Shown: positions 23,504 through 36,430 of the stretch, one piece after another | How the letters are laid out: every line of letters starts with the position of its first letter | How positions within the stretch are numbered: the stretch's first letter is position 1 | DNA from: Heliocidaris erythrogramma | Taxonomy: Eukaryota; Echinodermata; Echinoidea; Camarodonta; Echinometridae | Assembly: GCA_025617745.1 (NCBI GenBank) | Contig: CM046853.1 | Coordinates: 49,840,934-49,904,933 of the forward strand | DNA length: 64,000 nucleotides | Direction of reading: 5' to 3' | Notes under the pieces: generated by a model | What the model was told of the DNA's origin: nothing | What the model saw: the letters and a program-made list of their open reading frames with translations, nothing else | Database searches by the model: none | Translations under genes and position numbers: made by a program

Positions 23504-26500
23504 TTTATAGTTTGATGAATTACAAATACCTTTCATTTCCTACACCACAACATAAAATTCATTTTATAATGAATGTCATGAAATTTTACTTCACTGTTTA
23601 AGCACATTCTTCTTCATAATGTAAGAGGGTTAACAATAATACTGCAAATACTTTGATATATTTTATCAGGTGTCTATCATTACAGCAATAGAAAGTCAAC
23701 TATTTAGAAAAATAAAGTTATAGAGCTACAAACATCAAGAACGTGCAGTCCACAGCGGTGGCAGGTCAGATGGAAGAAATAATAGGTTAATATCTTCTAC
23801 GGATAATTTCATGTCGGCCCTATCAGGATACATGCATAATCTTTGCATTAAAAGCTAATATCATTCCGACCCAATAGCTCTCAAGGAGTTACAATCCCAA
23901 AACAAGCACAACACCAGGGTGGAAATAAGCTAAGATGGAGGGTTAATCTCACCATTAAAACTTTGATCTTCTGGAAGTCTCTCAAATCAGAACCCGATCA
24001 TTGTAATTTGCTAATTGGGACACTAGACTTATATAGAAAATGGCCAACAGTGAGGTCACTTTTTGAGCTGAACATTGGTTTCCTACTCCATGGTGTTTAG
24101 ATTAACCCGATGAATCATGCAGTCCAGGGTCACTTTCATACTTTCTAAAATAATGCCATTCCTAAAAAAAACTAACTCTCTTTTACTTATCACGGATTAC
24201 TTGAATGGGTATTTTGCCTCTTTGAATTGTGAACACTACATTGTATGTGCATAACTTTCAATGATATCACTTTCATTGGTGATCTTAAAATGAATACAGT
24301 TTGCTTTTTCACTCTACCCTATGAGGGCTCCAGCAATAAAATTACCTGATAAAGTATTCTGTATGTCAACTGAAGGGCAACAGGTGCATATATCGCTGTT
24401 TCATCAGTCTATATAAGCTCACTCATCATGAAAGTGCTTCTGAAACTTTACTAACATTCCCCTTTTTTTTTCTTATATTCCCCACTTCACATAGCTTCTA
24501 TCGAGCCTGATCTCACGTCCTTGTGATTAAGCAGCGTTTAATGCATAGCTAGAGTCAGGTGTTACGAGTTGTAGGGTGAGTTATAAGTCACGACGCTGCA
24601 TCCTTTGCAGGGATTTCATCACGTTCCCAGGCCACCCGAAAACCTACCCCCCTCCTTTCAAGTCCTCTTTTCAAGCCCGTTGTCATTTGCAATAATCGGT
24701 TTTGATTTGTAGAAAGAGTTTTTTAATCTCCTCAACCAAAGCATAACACTGTCCCTGACACAGACATCTCTTCTCATTATTTCACTCTAATCAGCTTTCC
24801 TTGCACTAGTATATATTCCTGATACCACAATCCCATTGGCTCTTCAAAACTGTTCTTAGCAAATCTCAACAATGACCTGAGTATTAACATGCAATACATT
24901 GTCCCATACTTTAGATTTGAATCATCTCAGGGTGAGTTAATTTTCAGCCATTAAATTTTTTTTTTCCAGATCTACTTCCTGATTCCTGATTTACTTTTGA
25001 AGTGCTATTCCCAAAAGTAATTTCAATGTGAATACTAAAATAAAGAAAACTTTTAAAGCGTACCAATCACCAAAAATATTTTGTTCTGTATGTAAGAAGT
25101 TCTATGACGATTATACTATATTAAACATATGAGCTTCAAATGTTCATTTTTATAAAGAGATATATTGCAAGTTGAAATACACTGTACACTCCCAATAAAC
25201 AATACAGCAACTTGACTATAGTTGAAGCACCTGTACGCCAGTCACATAGTATAAGGGCCCACATAGAACCGAACTCGGAGCTGGGTTCCACGAGAGGGGG
25301 TTTTATGTTTTGCTTAATTTTCTTCATACTCCTTAACCGTTAACCCATAGAAGGCCAGGTAAAGTGTTTTGAGGTTGATTTTATACATTCTAGCTGTACA
25401 CAAATTATTTTTATTAGGTGACAGGTACACTTTAAGCAATTCCTTAATATATGCAAATGACCTATCCTCAAATGATATAAAAAAATGTATAAACTAACAG
25501 ATGCAAGCTCTAGAGATAGGCCTATCTCTTCAAAAAAGATCCATTAACCTTACAATAAAATAATCTTACTTCATTCACTTGTCCTTGTCTGAACTGAAGA
25601 TTAAACAAATGAAGCCTACTTTTAAAAAAGTCTCATACATAGAAGGGTTTCTAGAGATTTAGAGCTCACAGATATCAACGAACCCTCAAAAAATTGGACC
25701 CTTAAGTGATTTCCAGAGACCTTGTCAGGCATTTCTAAATCTGTAAGCTACCTGTTTTTCAGTATCCTTTACGCTATGAAGACATCTGACATCAGCAGCC
25801 TTCGTAATCTCATTCAGTTAATCGCAGTAAAATCATTTCAGTGGAGAGTTTTGATAAGTTAATTCAGACCCAGACATTTCGATTACTGCTTTTCTCTCAG
25901 GAAACAGAGGAATTATTCTCAAGAGAGGGCAGGGCCAAATCAAGAGTGATGATTAGAGAGACTTCAGAAAAGTGTCTAATTTCTTTAATGATCATGCTTC
26001 TGCTTCATCTTCAATCTACCCCTCTTTGCTGTTCCCAATCGCTTGTTTATCCTTTCATTCTCCCTTTCCTCCTTTTCAGTCTGTTTTTCTTTTCCATTGA
26101 GTGTTCTCCTACCTCAACCCATTCATATACATTTTTCCAATTATTATCCCATGCCATCCAAACTAAATAAATATTTTCAATTATTGCTATTAAAATTTGT
26201 GTCTTTCTATTTTGCTGCATTGCAGGACAAATATAAATCAGTGAGTGCAAGCACATATAGATATAGTGCAATTAACAATGCCACCTTCCTTGATTGAAGT
26301 TAGGCAACTTTAGTTATATTGTGTTATCAATTACTTCTGCAATTATTCTGCTCATAAACCACACACATTCAACTCTTTACTTGCTATAGACCAAAATCCT
26401 GGACTGCCACACTGTTTGGAGTAATGTACGTGTCCCGAAAGTGGACAGTTGCAGTCCCCAGCTTGTTCCATTAGTAGACCAAAGCCTCAAAGAGTTAATG

Positions 26501-27803
26501 AGCAGTCAGCTGATCACTGTACCCTGGGTCTTGGATGCCCCTGGTAATACCATGAACCTTTACCCCTCCTCCTGTTACTTTTAACTCATACTTTGATCAA
26601 GCTGAAAATTGACAATATCATGTATATTTCTTCATCCAAATCCAGGGGCAATTTCTCTCTGACCTTGCACAGATGATACAGCAGTCAGAGAGAGGGTAAG
26701 AGAAGTCGAGAGGAAATCTAACAACTTGAAAGGTGTTAAGTTGAAGGCCTATTCATACATACGAGTGTCATGTAGCAACCTCGATATAAGAAGTAATGTA
26801 TTTCAAACTGTCATGTATGGTAGACAAGGTTGATAAAATTGGATTTTCAGTGCTTTTCAGACATGTAAATGTGAGGTTGCACAGTATAAGCCGTTATTTT
26901 TTTCGTATTTCACACATTTTTGTAGGGTCGTGAATCTAACAACATGCAGATATGAGCTGCCAATGCATGTGCAAAAACTATATGGCATGTAGCCTGTGAC
27001 CTCTGCTAATGTGTTAAAACAACTACCCCTGAAAATGTCTCTGTCCCTGTCCTCCATGAAAATATCTGCTTATACAGTAATTATTACACCAGATCAAAGT
27101 TTGATTGTTAGTAATCCATCAGACCGTCCTGTAAGCCACCCTGTATTGAATGCATTGAGACTTAATATGACCTTTGACAGGTTAGTTCATCACATCCCTC
27201 TTCAGGAACCTCAAGCTGAGCAAACTACTCTTCACAGCATCCCATTGATGTTCAGAAAGCTTTCTGACATGAAATAAAACTTGACCTTCTCTCACTGATT
27301 TAGTCATGAACAATACTGCTCAAAACAGTTGAGGTAAAAACTGAGAACTAAATGAGCTATGTCTCAGAAGAAGGGAACAAATCTGAAAATTATGCTTACT
27401 CATCATCCCAAATGAACATTACCAGCAAATTGCCTCTTTCCTTCAATTATAGAATATATTATATTCAAGAGCTAAATGGAGATATAATCCGAAGGGAAGT
27501 ATTTCTAACCTATGGTGCAGGTGTGGTCACCACGGCAACAAACTTAAGTTAAAAATAGATGCAATTGTAACAGAACCAGATGAAATGGTTAGAAGACATT
27601 TTACTGCTCTAATTAAAGCCAGGACTTTTATCGCTGTCAGTCCAGCGATCTCGTGGTAATTGGTAATGATTGCAGCCTGATTTTATCACAAGCAATAAAA
27701 TTTGCGGTTCACAATGACTTTTGGCGATTCATTATTCCCTACTTGCACGTTGTCTGCCATCTCCTCCTCATTGAATCACTGACAAATTCTGAAAAGTTCT
27801 ACA
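23504..27803. other. Intron, nothing recognised
   Basis: I see no exon with splice support. The open frames near 25841-26297 and 26996-27277 lack domain or splice evidence. Confidence 0.4.
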
Positions 27804-27873
27804 TTAACCCATTGATGACTAAATTCTCAAATTTCCACTAAGAGCCACTCAGTTCCTACAGGCAGTGGGTTAA
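27804..27873. mobile_element. 70-bp palindromic element with TTAA ends
   Basis: TTAACCCATTG at the left and CAGTGGGTTAA at the right: inverted ends CCCAYTG bounded by TTAA on both sides. TTAA target duplication is the hallmark of piggyBac-type insertion. It is very short, so it is either a remnant or a minimal MITE. Confidence 0.45.
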
Positions 27874-27990
27874 TGACCAAAATACCAACTTTCATACCAC
27901 TCTCTGATTAGTTTTCTTGGCTAAAGAGTCCTATAATATGATCGCAAGGACTTTCCAGATATCAACTCAAAGGCGATTTCGATACTCTAC

Positions 27991-28320
27991 TGTAGTCTCG
28001 TTCACACTATGGTTTCGAAACTTTAAGTTTACTTGCGGTTCTTAACATAATAAACTTTAAGTTTCGCAAGCTTGTAGTTAGGAATGACCTCGCTGTTCAT
28101 GTTAAATTTCCGGGTCATACCCTTCGCGCGAATTATTAACACAGGATCTGTATGTGTACTGTACACACAATCGGTAGTATCTACTTCCGGGGTTAACCAA
28201 GAAGCTTGCTCGGCTTGTAGTTTGAGCTCGTTGTTTTATGCAGTGGGGACTTGTGGTTTTGTTAACTTAAAGTTTCGCTAACTTAAAGTTCTGAAACCAC
28301 GAGTCCCGTATGAACATAGT
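27991..28320. mobile_element. MITE with GGTTTC...ACTTTAAGTT ends
   Basis: The left CGTTCACACTATGGTTTC then AACTTTAAGTT is mirrored by AACTTAAAGTTCTGAAACCAC and TATGAACATAG at the right. Inner repeats of AACTTTAAGTTTCG and GTTAACTTAAAGTTTCGC add further pairing. About 330 bp, non-coding. Confidence 0.6.
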
Positions 28321-29092
28321 TTGTATTGCCTAGACAGGAATCACATTCTGAATATGCAATAAGTCGTGACACACAAGGCTATTGAAATTGCCTGGGGTTG
28401 ATTTTTTTAAAAGTCTTTATGACCGTGTTGAAGGTGTATATTTCAAGTTCACTTTCCTTTGTTTCTATATATTGAATTAAGAGTCTCTCCTGGGTTACTT
28501 GAAAGTTGTCTCCTTCGCTTCAATTTCCTCGTTTAAGTCCTTCATGTGGTGCTCGACAACTGTGAGTCACTCTATGACGCTCAGGACGTGTTTGTGAGTG
28601 TTTTGGTTTTTAAAGCTTGTATTACCCACTATGTTTCCTTTGAGTAAATCTCAGAAAGAAAATAAAAAGAACTATGAAAGAGTCCCTTTCCCTCTGGCGG
28701 CATAGTCAACATTTGGTAAGAGTCAACATCACATCCTCCTGACGCTCTCAGAAGCCTCCAGACCCTACCACGCCAGTGACTGCACCCCCACGTACAGGAA
28801 AATTGACGGGATGCACCCAGCAAAAACAGTTTACTCTTGCAGGCACAACAAAGGAAAAGCCCTCACAATCAATTATCTTTCGCCTTTTAGGAATTAGTGT
28901 TTTTTAACCTCGTAAGCAAGCTGTTCTGTATTTCCCTGTGAGTTTTCTAACTGACTTGAGCATTTTCCGTCTGCCATTCTGGTCCCTGGTTGGGATAGTC
29001 CCATGATGGGTGAGAGACTAAGGTGAGGAGGTGACCAGGAGGTGAGTCAGAGTTACCTGTGAAACCACATCAGTATTAAGTTGCTTTAAAGG
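28321..29092. other. Intron, nothing recognised
   Basis: No supported feature. Confidence 0.45.
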
Positions 29093-29261
29093 TTTAAATC
29101 AGCTCTCTTTCTTTCTTTGAGTATTACGTTGCTTAGGAGGTTAATCTCTCTTTCTTCATCACTTTCTTCTAAAAACGATTTTCCTTTGGATGATGATAGA
29201 CATGTCTGTATGTGATTTAGCATTGATGAAAATTGGTAGACAGTACGTACAATAGTTTCTT
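29093..29261 (+). repeat. Direct repeat, copy A
   Basis: About 170 bp that recurs at 29932-30102 at roughly 85-90% by eye. Shared landmarks are GAGTATTACGTTGCTTAGGA, CTTTCTTCTAAAAA, and GTCTGTATGTGATTTAGCAT. No terminal inverted repeats are seen. Confidence 0.75.
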
Positions 29262-29931
29262 GATTTCTGGTCATGAATAAGCCACTTCGGAGATGCAATC
29301 TGAGCATGAGCAGATAAAGGTCATCTGTACCAAATTCTAAAACCCACTGACACTAATATTCGATATATGCTCATGAATGTCATGTAATCATTATTCAATT
29401 ATGCACTAATGGTGCATTCCATGATATCCAGGTGGAAGTATTCTTTTTAAAGGGGGAAACAAAAGCTATTCATGAGGCACCTCTATCACTCCCAGAGTTA
29501 TTTTTCTGAAGTGCACATAAAGGGACCCTCCATGTCTAAAATATCTGTGGATATTTGGGGTCATTTGTACCATGCGCTAACCCCGAACTGGCTTATTGTG
29601 AAAGAAACTGTCTCAAAGAAATTTGGAAAGGTTGATTATATAGCACATAAGAATTGGTGTATGCTATAAGGTTTTGCAACCACCAAAATGATTAAAAAAT
29701 TGACTCAATCCTGCTGAGAGTCACATGCACTGCACACAGAAATGTGTATATGGGACTACACGCAAATGTTCGGCCCAAACATTTCAGCTGGTTCATTTCA
29801 TATTTTGAATGTGGGAGCATTTGAAGAGCAATCCTTTTCAGGGGACATATCTGCTATCATGATAATCATCCAAACTAAGAATGAGAAAGCTCACAAATTA
29901 CTTTTCACCTTTCCCAGAACTCAACCTTCCC

Positions 29932-30102
29932 TTTAAATCATCTCTCTTTCTTTCTTTGAGTATTACGTTACTTAGGAGGTTAATCTCTCTTCATCACTTT
30001 CTTCTAAAAATTACTTTCCTTTGGACGATGACAGATGTGTCTGTATGTGATTTAGCATTGAAATAATGAAAGGTGGTAGACAGTTCGTACCACAGTTTCT
30101 TT
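29932..30102 (+). repeat. Direct repeat, copy B
   Basis: Partner of 29093-29261, 839 bp away in the same orientation. The sequence after each copy has weak resemblance (AATATTCRATRTATGC words near 29355 and 30225), so the duplicated unit may once have been longer. Confidence 0.75.
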
Positions 30103-33100
30103 AAATGAATTTAACTAAAAACACTTTTCCCAGAAGTCCATTGTCTATCATTACATCTCAACTTGCTTTATAAGGAACAAACTTAACTGCTAATCACTTT
30201 ACATGCACATGCACATGCAAGTAATATTCAATGTATGCACATTAGACATACTAAACATTTCAATGCTAAGGACCCACTCAAACCATTTCACTGCTAATGA
30301 TGATCAGAATCTCATTTCACTGAATCAGAAGTGACAGAACACCTCCCTTGTCACACAGCGAGGGTAGCTGTTTCCTGATTCTTTTTCACCTCTGGCTTAA
30401 CCCTTTTGATACAGTGAGTACTGGGAGGTCCTACCAAGTAATAGCCCCATCATTTGCTGCTATAAAGAATCATTATGAACGTAACCCCCTTTCAAGATAC
30501 GGCGATGATGCGTCATAACGGGGCAATCATATAGGGAGCAATGGCTAGCCAAACCAGCCATACAGTTGCAGTATGAGAGTAAAAATGGCCCAAAACACCC
30601 TGGTGGGTCTAACCAAATCATATAGCTTCAAAGTCAAGGATCTCTGCCCAGGGTGATTAAAAGTACATCTAATGCGATACTGACGAATGCTCATGTGAAC
30701 GCAAGCTATTCCCTAATCACATTTTATGTACATTGAATCCTCAGTATAGAGAGCAGTTATTCCTCAGTGGACATCTAAAAATGGCCATCTCTGGTCAGTG
30801 ATTCAGCGTCTGTGGTGACCTGAGAGGAAGCAGCTCCTGTTCATCTGGATGCACTCCAAACTCCTCTTCACCTAAAGGAGGTTGGGAAACTAACCAAGAG
30901 AAACGCAAACTACAAGGCAGAATAAACCGCAAGGTGCAAGCGCCAATAAAAAAGTCTGAAAGAATCATCGAAAGTAAAGTTGTGGTAATGTGTGCTGACA
31001 TTGATTGTTCTCAGAAGTAAAACTATGCTTGTTAATAAAATGATGACTAGCCATAAACTATGGAAAGATTATGTAAACATAATTCTGGCTCATGTCATTT
31101 TCAGTGAAGTGTTAAATTCAATGAAACATTGCCAAAATAGAGACAGTTGAAGATGAAGATCTTTTTAAAAAACTTTACAGAATGTAACATTCTGAAAATA
31201 TATTCGATATTTGTATAATTGACACATACAATATGTATCTGGAACATCCAACCTATGGTAAAGAAATATTTGTGGTGATTACAGACAGCATCAATGCAGC
31301 ATCAAATATGTATCACAATGTAATCCATATCAATTCAAAGGGGATATTACATCGAACATCATCATCTCGATTCACAGTGAGCATCATGATCATGGTATCT
31401 GTAACTGTCCATCCCTGCATTATCCAATTTAGATTTTTCTACACATGTATAAGCCTTTGCACAGGGCTCTACAGAGTGACACACTAACATTTTTTTGTTG
31501 CAGATGTTCTGGACTGAAATGTTTAGGGTCTGTATGCTTTTGGGAGCCTACTTTTAACATAAAATGTAAGTTAAAATCAATGGGCCTGTGTGTACCAGAG
31601 CCCCGTCATTGTCGAGTCCTGCTTTCCAATTGGGACATGAAGGTATGATCGATCAACTTTTAGATGTAAAGTGATTCAGCATTTAAAGCCTACAACAAAG
31701 ACAGAATGCAAGAGGTGTTGAGAAGGACCACAAACCTCCATCCAATCACCACGGGTGAACACAACCTATAACAAACCTGGCGTTGAGTTCAAACTTGGTC
31801 AATGATCCATCACTTTAAAAAATTTCTTGATAAAGTAATGACATGCTGAGGTTTTTTTTTATATCGGTCTCTTGCTGATGTTTTCCCTGTGCCAAGTCAC
31901 CTCATTTCTGGCCCATTACCATTAATTTCCAACCATCGACCTTGCTCAATTTCATCCTACAGAATGATGCCTACTAATCGTCAGTCATAGACCTGTGGGA
32001 TCCCTCGCTAGGTGACATAAAACAATGATCAAGTTAAGTACATAGATTACAAGACTAAGGTAAGATATTTTAACTATGATGCTTTGGTGTCTCAAGTCTT
32101 GCTATGATTTCCCCTCTGTGTCTTCTTTATACACATTAATTTCTTCAAAAAAAGTAAAATGTCTTATATATAATTCGGGCACTAAGTATCTATAGCAAAT
32201 AAACTCAAAAAGCATATATCACACATTTATTATTATCTAAGGGATTTCCCATTATATGTTAAAATCTTAACAACTACAAAATACTAACAGAATAGTTGAC
32301 ATTCAAATATTTATCACACTTGATATGTGGCTGATCATTCCTTGGCCAACTGCATCTAGGCTATATTATCTGAATTTTCATGAATTTTGACACAAAATAA
32401 AAGATGTCTTCGATGGAATGTGTCAAGATGGCATATGAATATTTACTTCCTTTGCCTGTTATGAATATTCACAAGCTAACTTTTATTCTGCTTGATATCC
32501 TTGAAGAGTTTTGTTATCCCCCCCCAAAAAAAATAAAAAAATAAAAAATAAATAAAAAAATTAAATTAAATTTTTTTAAAATTTAAGGTGGAGTTGAGCT
32601 TTGACAGATACAAACTTTCTCTCAAAATCCAATAAAATCAAAGGAAATAGTAACCGATAGACAAACTTTTTACAAGGCATAATATATCTGAGTGAGAAGC
32701 AAAGAAATAGGAGGAAATCTTGTTGAATTTTAGTGAAAGTGTATGTGTTTTTCACCATATTTTCATAAGTTCATTTAAATTGTGCTAGTTTAATTTAAAA
32801 AGACTGATCATAATTTCACGATGAAATATTCTTAATTACTTACAGACAGTTTCTAAAGTCTTATTACCAGAATTCAAGACTACTTTCAAACAGTTCAATA
32901 CCCGACCATAAAAGTAATTCACGGTCTAGCAAAAGAAATCAACATTTCTGGTACTTCACAGTATCTACATGTATCCTCATCAGGATATGTTCTACAAATG
33001 CCACATATTGTCAGCTGTTCAGCTCCATCACATTATGCTCTCCCTAAACTTACTTATTAACTCCTGCAACAGAATGTTAGGATATTGTTGCACTAAAATT

Positions 33101-36100
33101 AAGTTTCCTAAATCTCATATTTTTGGCTCCAGAAATGTCACTGGCAATGTTCATTCGAAGGTGATACTGTTTCAGAGAGTGTTCCAAATAAACCTGAGCT
33201 TAAGCAATGTGGTTGAATGTTTCCAAATCACTCATGTGATGTTGGCACACACTCTGTCATATCTGATGAATAGTTTTGGCTTGTTTTAATACATTCAAGG
33301 TCTACAGAATGTAGTAGGTTCTCTCATCTGCTATAATTACCCCCCTCTTACCCAAAACAAAATCATGGAAAGAATGCAGAAGATAATTTGCTGTGTAGCT
33401 GATCGAGCCAATAAAATAATCCTCTGTAAATAGTAATATGATAAAAGTGGAAGAATACCTCATGATGATCACATTTTGTAAAAAGCTCAGTTAGAGCAGG
33501 GAAGTGTAATAAACTTTCCTGGTTAGAGTAACTTGAGCATCAGCAATTCTTTGGTAAATAATGTAGATAATGGGCCGCGGAACAGGGAGTAGACATGTTT
33601 CATAAAACCTTGGAAAAAAAGTTCAAAATTGTTATGAGTGAAATCAAATCAGCCCCACTGCCCCACCTTAAAAAAAACACTCCGCAGCCCCCGTACATGG
33701 TGTGAAATATCAGATAAGATTAACGATAGTTGAAAGTAAAAAAAACAAAAAAATAGGAAATGTTTGTTTTAAGCCCATGATAAATTTATCAAATAAAATC
33801 ACTGATTCCATATCTATTCAAAATAATTTCTGCAGGTAATTTTAATAGTTGTTTCATTTTTAACCAATAAATATCAATCTATAAAAAGATGTATGAATTT
33901 ATATTTGATTCATATCAAACTAGATTGGTTTCCTCCATTTGTTGATGTAATATAGCAGAAATTAGGTTTCCTCCAACTCAATCAAACAGTCATATCAATG
34001 GATTTCAATTTTACTGCATTTCCTGTAAAACTAATTTGCAGGAAATAACACATCAAAAAAGAATTAAGAATCAAATAGATACAACAACTCCTTTCTCTCT
34101 TGTCTCAAAAATAACATTTTTCATTTTCCAAGTCTTTTTCCGGAACTATCATCTGAATAACATGTTAATGATTGATAGATATGAATCATAAAATACTCTT
34201 TAAATAATCATCCATAGGTGAGTATGATGTAGGTGATGCATGAAACCATTTATTTTTCACCAGATTAAGAGGTTACTCCTCACAGTAATCAAATATCCTT
34301 ACTCATCCACAGTGTGAAGAAGTGGTGCCAACAGAAAATGGATAATTTGATTGAGTAATGACACCTTGCCTCTACCTAAACTTGACATACATCTTCTACC
34401 TCCTATCGTATTAAAGTCGATGAAAACCTCTTGGTTTGGAATAACTGACAGTTTTGGAAGGAAGTGGGGGAGGAAATGTAAGATCAGGGAGCCCCATACC
34501 GACTGTCTGGCAATTAATTGCACCAAATTACATCAAGTTACCCTTGAGGCAGTGAAGAGTCGCTTGTTCCAAAGTGGTTTCCCTGAGTCATCAATTAGCA
34601 AGGAGCACGTTCTTTTTCGTGAACAATAACATGAATCAAAATATAATTAATTGAATTAGTGTGAAACAGATATAAACAGATGATAATTCAGCTTTGGGGG
34701 AATGTGAGAATCTTAAAAAGCAATTAAAGGTGTGAAAAACTTTACTTTGTCCTCTATTTTGGACTTTTTACCTGTACATTTTAAAAGTAATAAAACAATA
34801 AAGTAATAAAAGTAATAAAACGTAAGAAGGAACGGAGCTAATATTAGAATAACTTTAGTATTTAATGGCACATTGGTTTGAATATAGATTCCATCATTAC
34901 ATCATATTGTATGACAACTTTCATGTTTTTTTTTCATCAAAGAGCACTAATTACAAAAAAACTCAGCCATCAAAATGAGACTTCCATTTAGGATCAACAA
35001 AACTTTCGCTACACGGAAGTAAACTCTTATAAACTTAATTGAAGCATTATTATGAAGCATAATCAGCCCTATGAACTTGTACACTTACTTTAAAAATCAC
35101 TTTAAAAGTTGGTAAATTCTGCAGTTTTGGTTAGTAAAGAAAAGGGATTATACCCTTTCACTACAGTGCTTATTCCTAATTAAAAGCAAATTATCAAAAG
35201 AATAGCCATCTTTCGGGCAGTAACAGCTGAATCTGCAGACAATCTCTTAATGAGGCGTCAACCCTAATTACTGGAAGTATCGTAAAATGCAATCTGATTC
35301 AAGAACACATTCACTCATCAAGAGGGCTCACATTGCCGATTATTTCAACTGCAGCATTACGTGAGCAACTGTCAGAAAATAGCTTGGGATGTTCAGTAAC
35401 CCGGTGAGATGAGATCTTACGAATTATCACCTGTGAAGCGCCGAAAGGAGAGTTTGTTGCCTGGGGTGGTGCGATAATTAGAATGGGAAGCTGGAGAATA
35501 CCCTGACATCACTAAGAAGTAAAGAATAGGGTGGAGAGGAGCATGGGGCTAGACATGGTGGCACCCACTTAGGAAGTTTTGGATTGAGTGGAAGGAGGTG
35601 GATGGTGGATGAAGGGAAGGAGGGTTACGTGGATATGCATACATGGGACTGCATGAGGGCTCATCAGTTATAGTGAAGCACTGTGATTGATTATAGAACT
35701 CAGCTTGGATGCTGCAGTTCACGACTGGAAACGGAGGTCATTGAAATAATATAATGATGATAATATATTTACATGTAATAATATTTATGAATGAAAAATG
35801 AATTTCCATTTTTCATGTTTCTCTTTTATGTGGATACAATCCTGAAAACTACATGAACATACATGTAGAAAATGGAGTAAAAGGAGATTTTTTTTTTTAC
35901 ATGAAAAGTGCATTTTTAAATTGTATTATATTCACATCTAATCTTGATAACAACCAATAGTAAACATGCAAGCCAGGAACTAAAACTCAAAGCTGTTCCA
36001 GTATTACAAGAAATAAGACCTAAACTACCTCCAAAGACACATGATTTCTTGTCATTGATTGAGATTTCCATGATATATAGTACGAAAGAGATCCTATTCA

Positions 36101-36319
36101 TTCACTTCATTACTCACATTTAAATTGAACAGACCCCCAGTGTTTCCTAAGTGATAATTAGCTTGATGCAAGGCCTTAATGGATCACATTTCAAAACTTG
36201 TTTCCCTACCTACATGTATGTACATCTACGCAAATTTATCTCTTATCTTCTACTTGGAAACAGTTGTACAACGTTATGCTCCAGTGTCAATTGCTATACA
36301 GTCCATATCCTACACTAAC
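30103..36319. other. Intron, nothing recognised
   Basis: Only simple sequence is seen, e.g. an A-rich tract at 32520-32580. No splice-supported exon. Confidence 0.4.
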
Positions 36320-36430
36320 TGCATTTTAACTTCAGCCTTAGACCAAACAAAATACCTAACCCTTAACCCATCCTAAAACCCCAACCCTAACCCTAAATCT
36401 CTGACGAAACAAAGCCAAGAGCAATTGCCA
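36320..36430 (-). repeat. Telomere-like dispersed repeat, inverted copy
   Basis: CCAACCCTAACCCTAAATC core (36381-36399) with flanking blocks matching the 5235-5395 copy on the opposite strand, including a TTTCGTCAGAG-like block and CAATTG at the edge. Confidence 0.6.
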
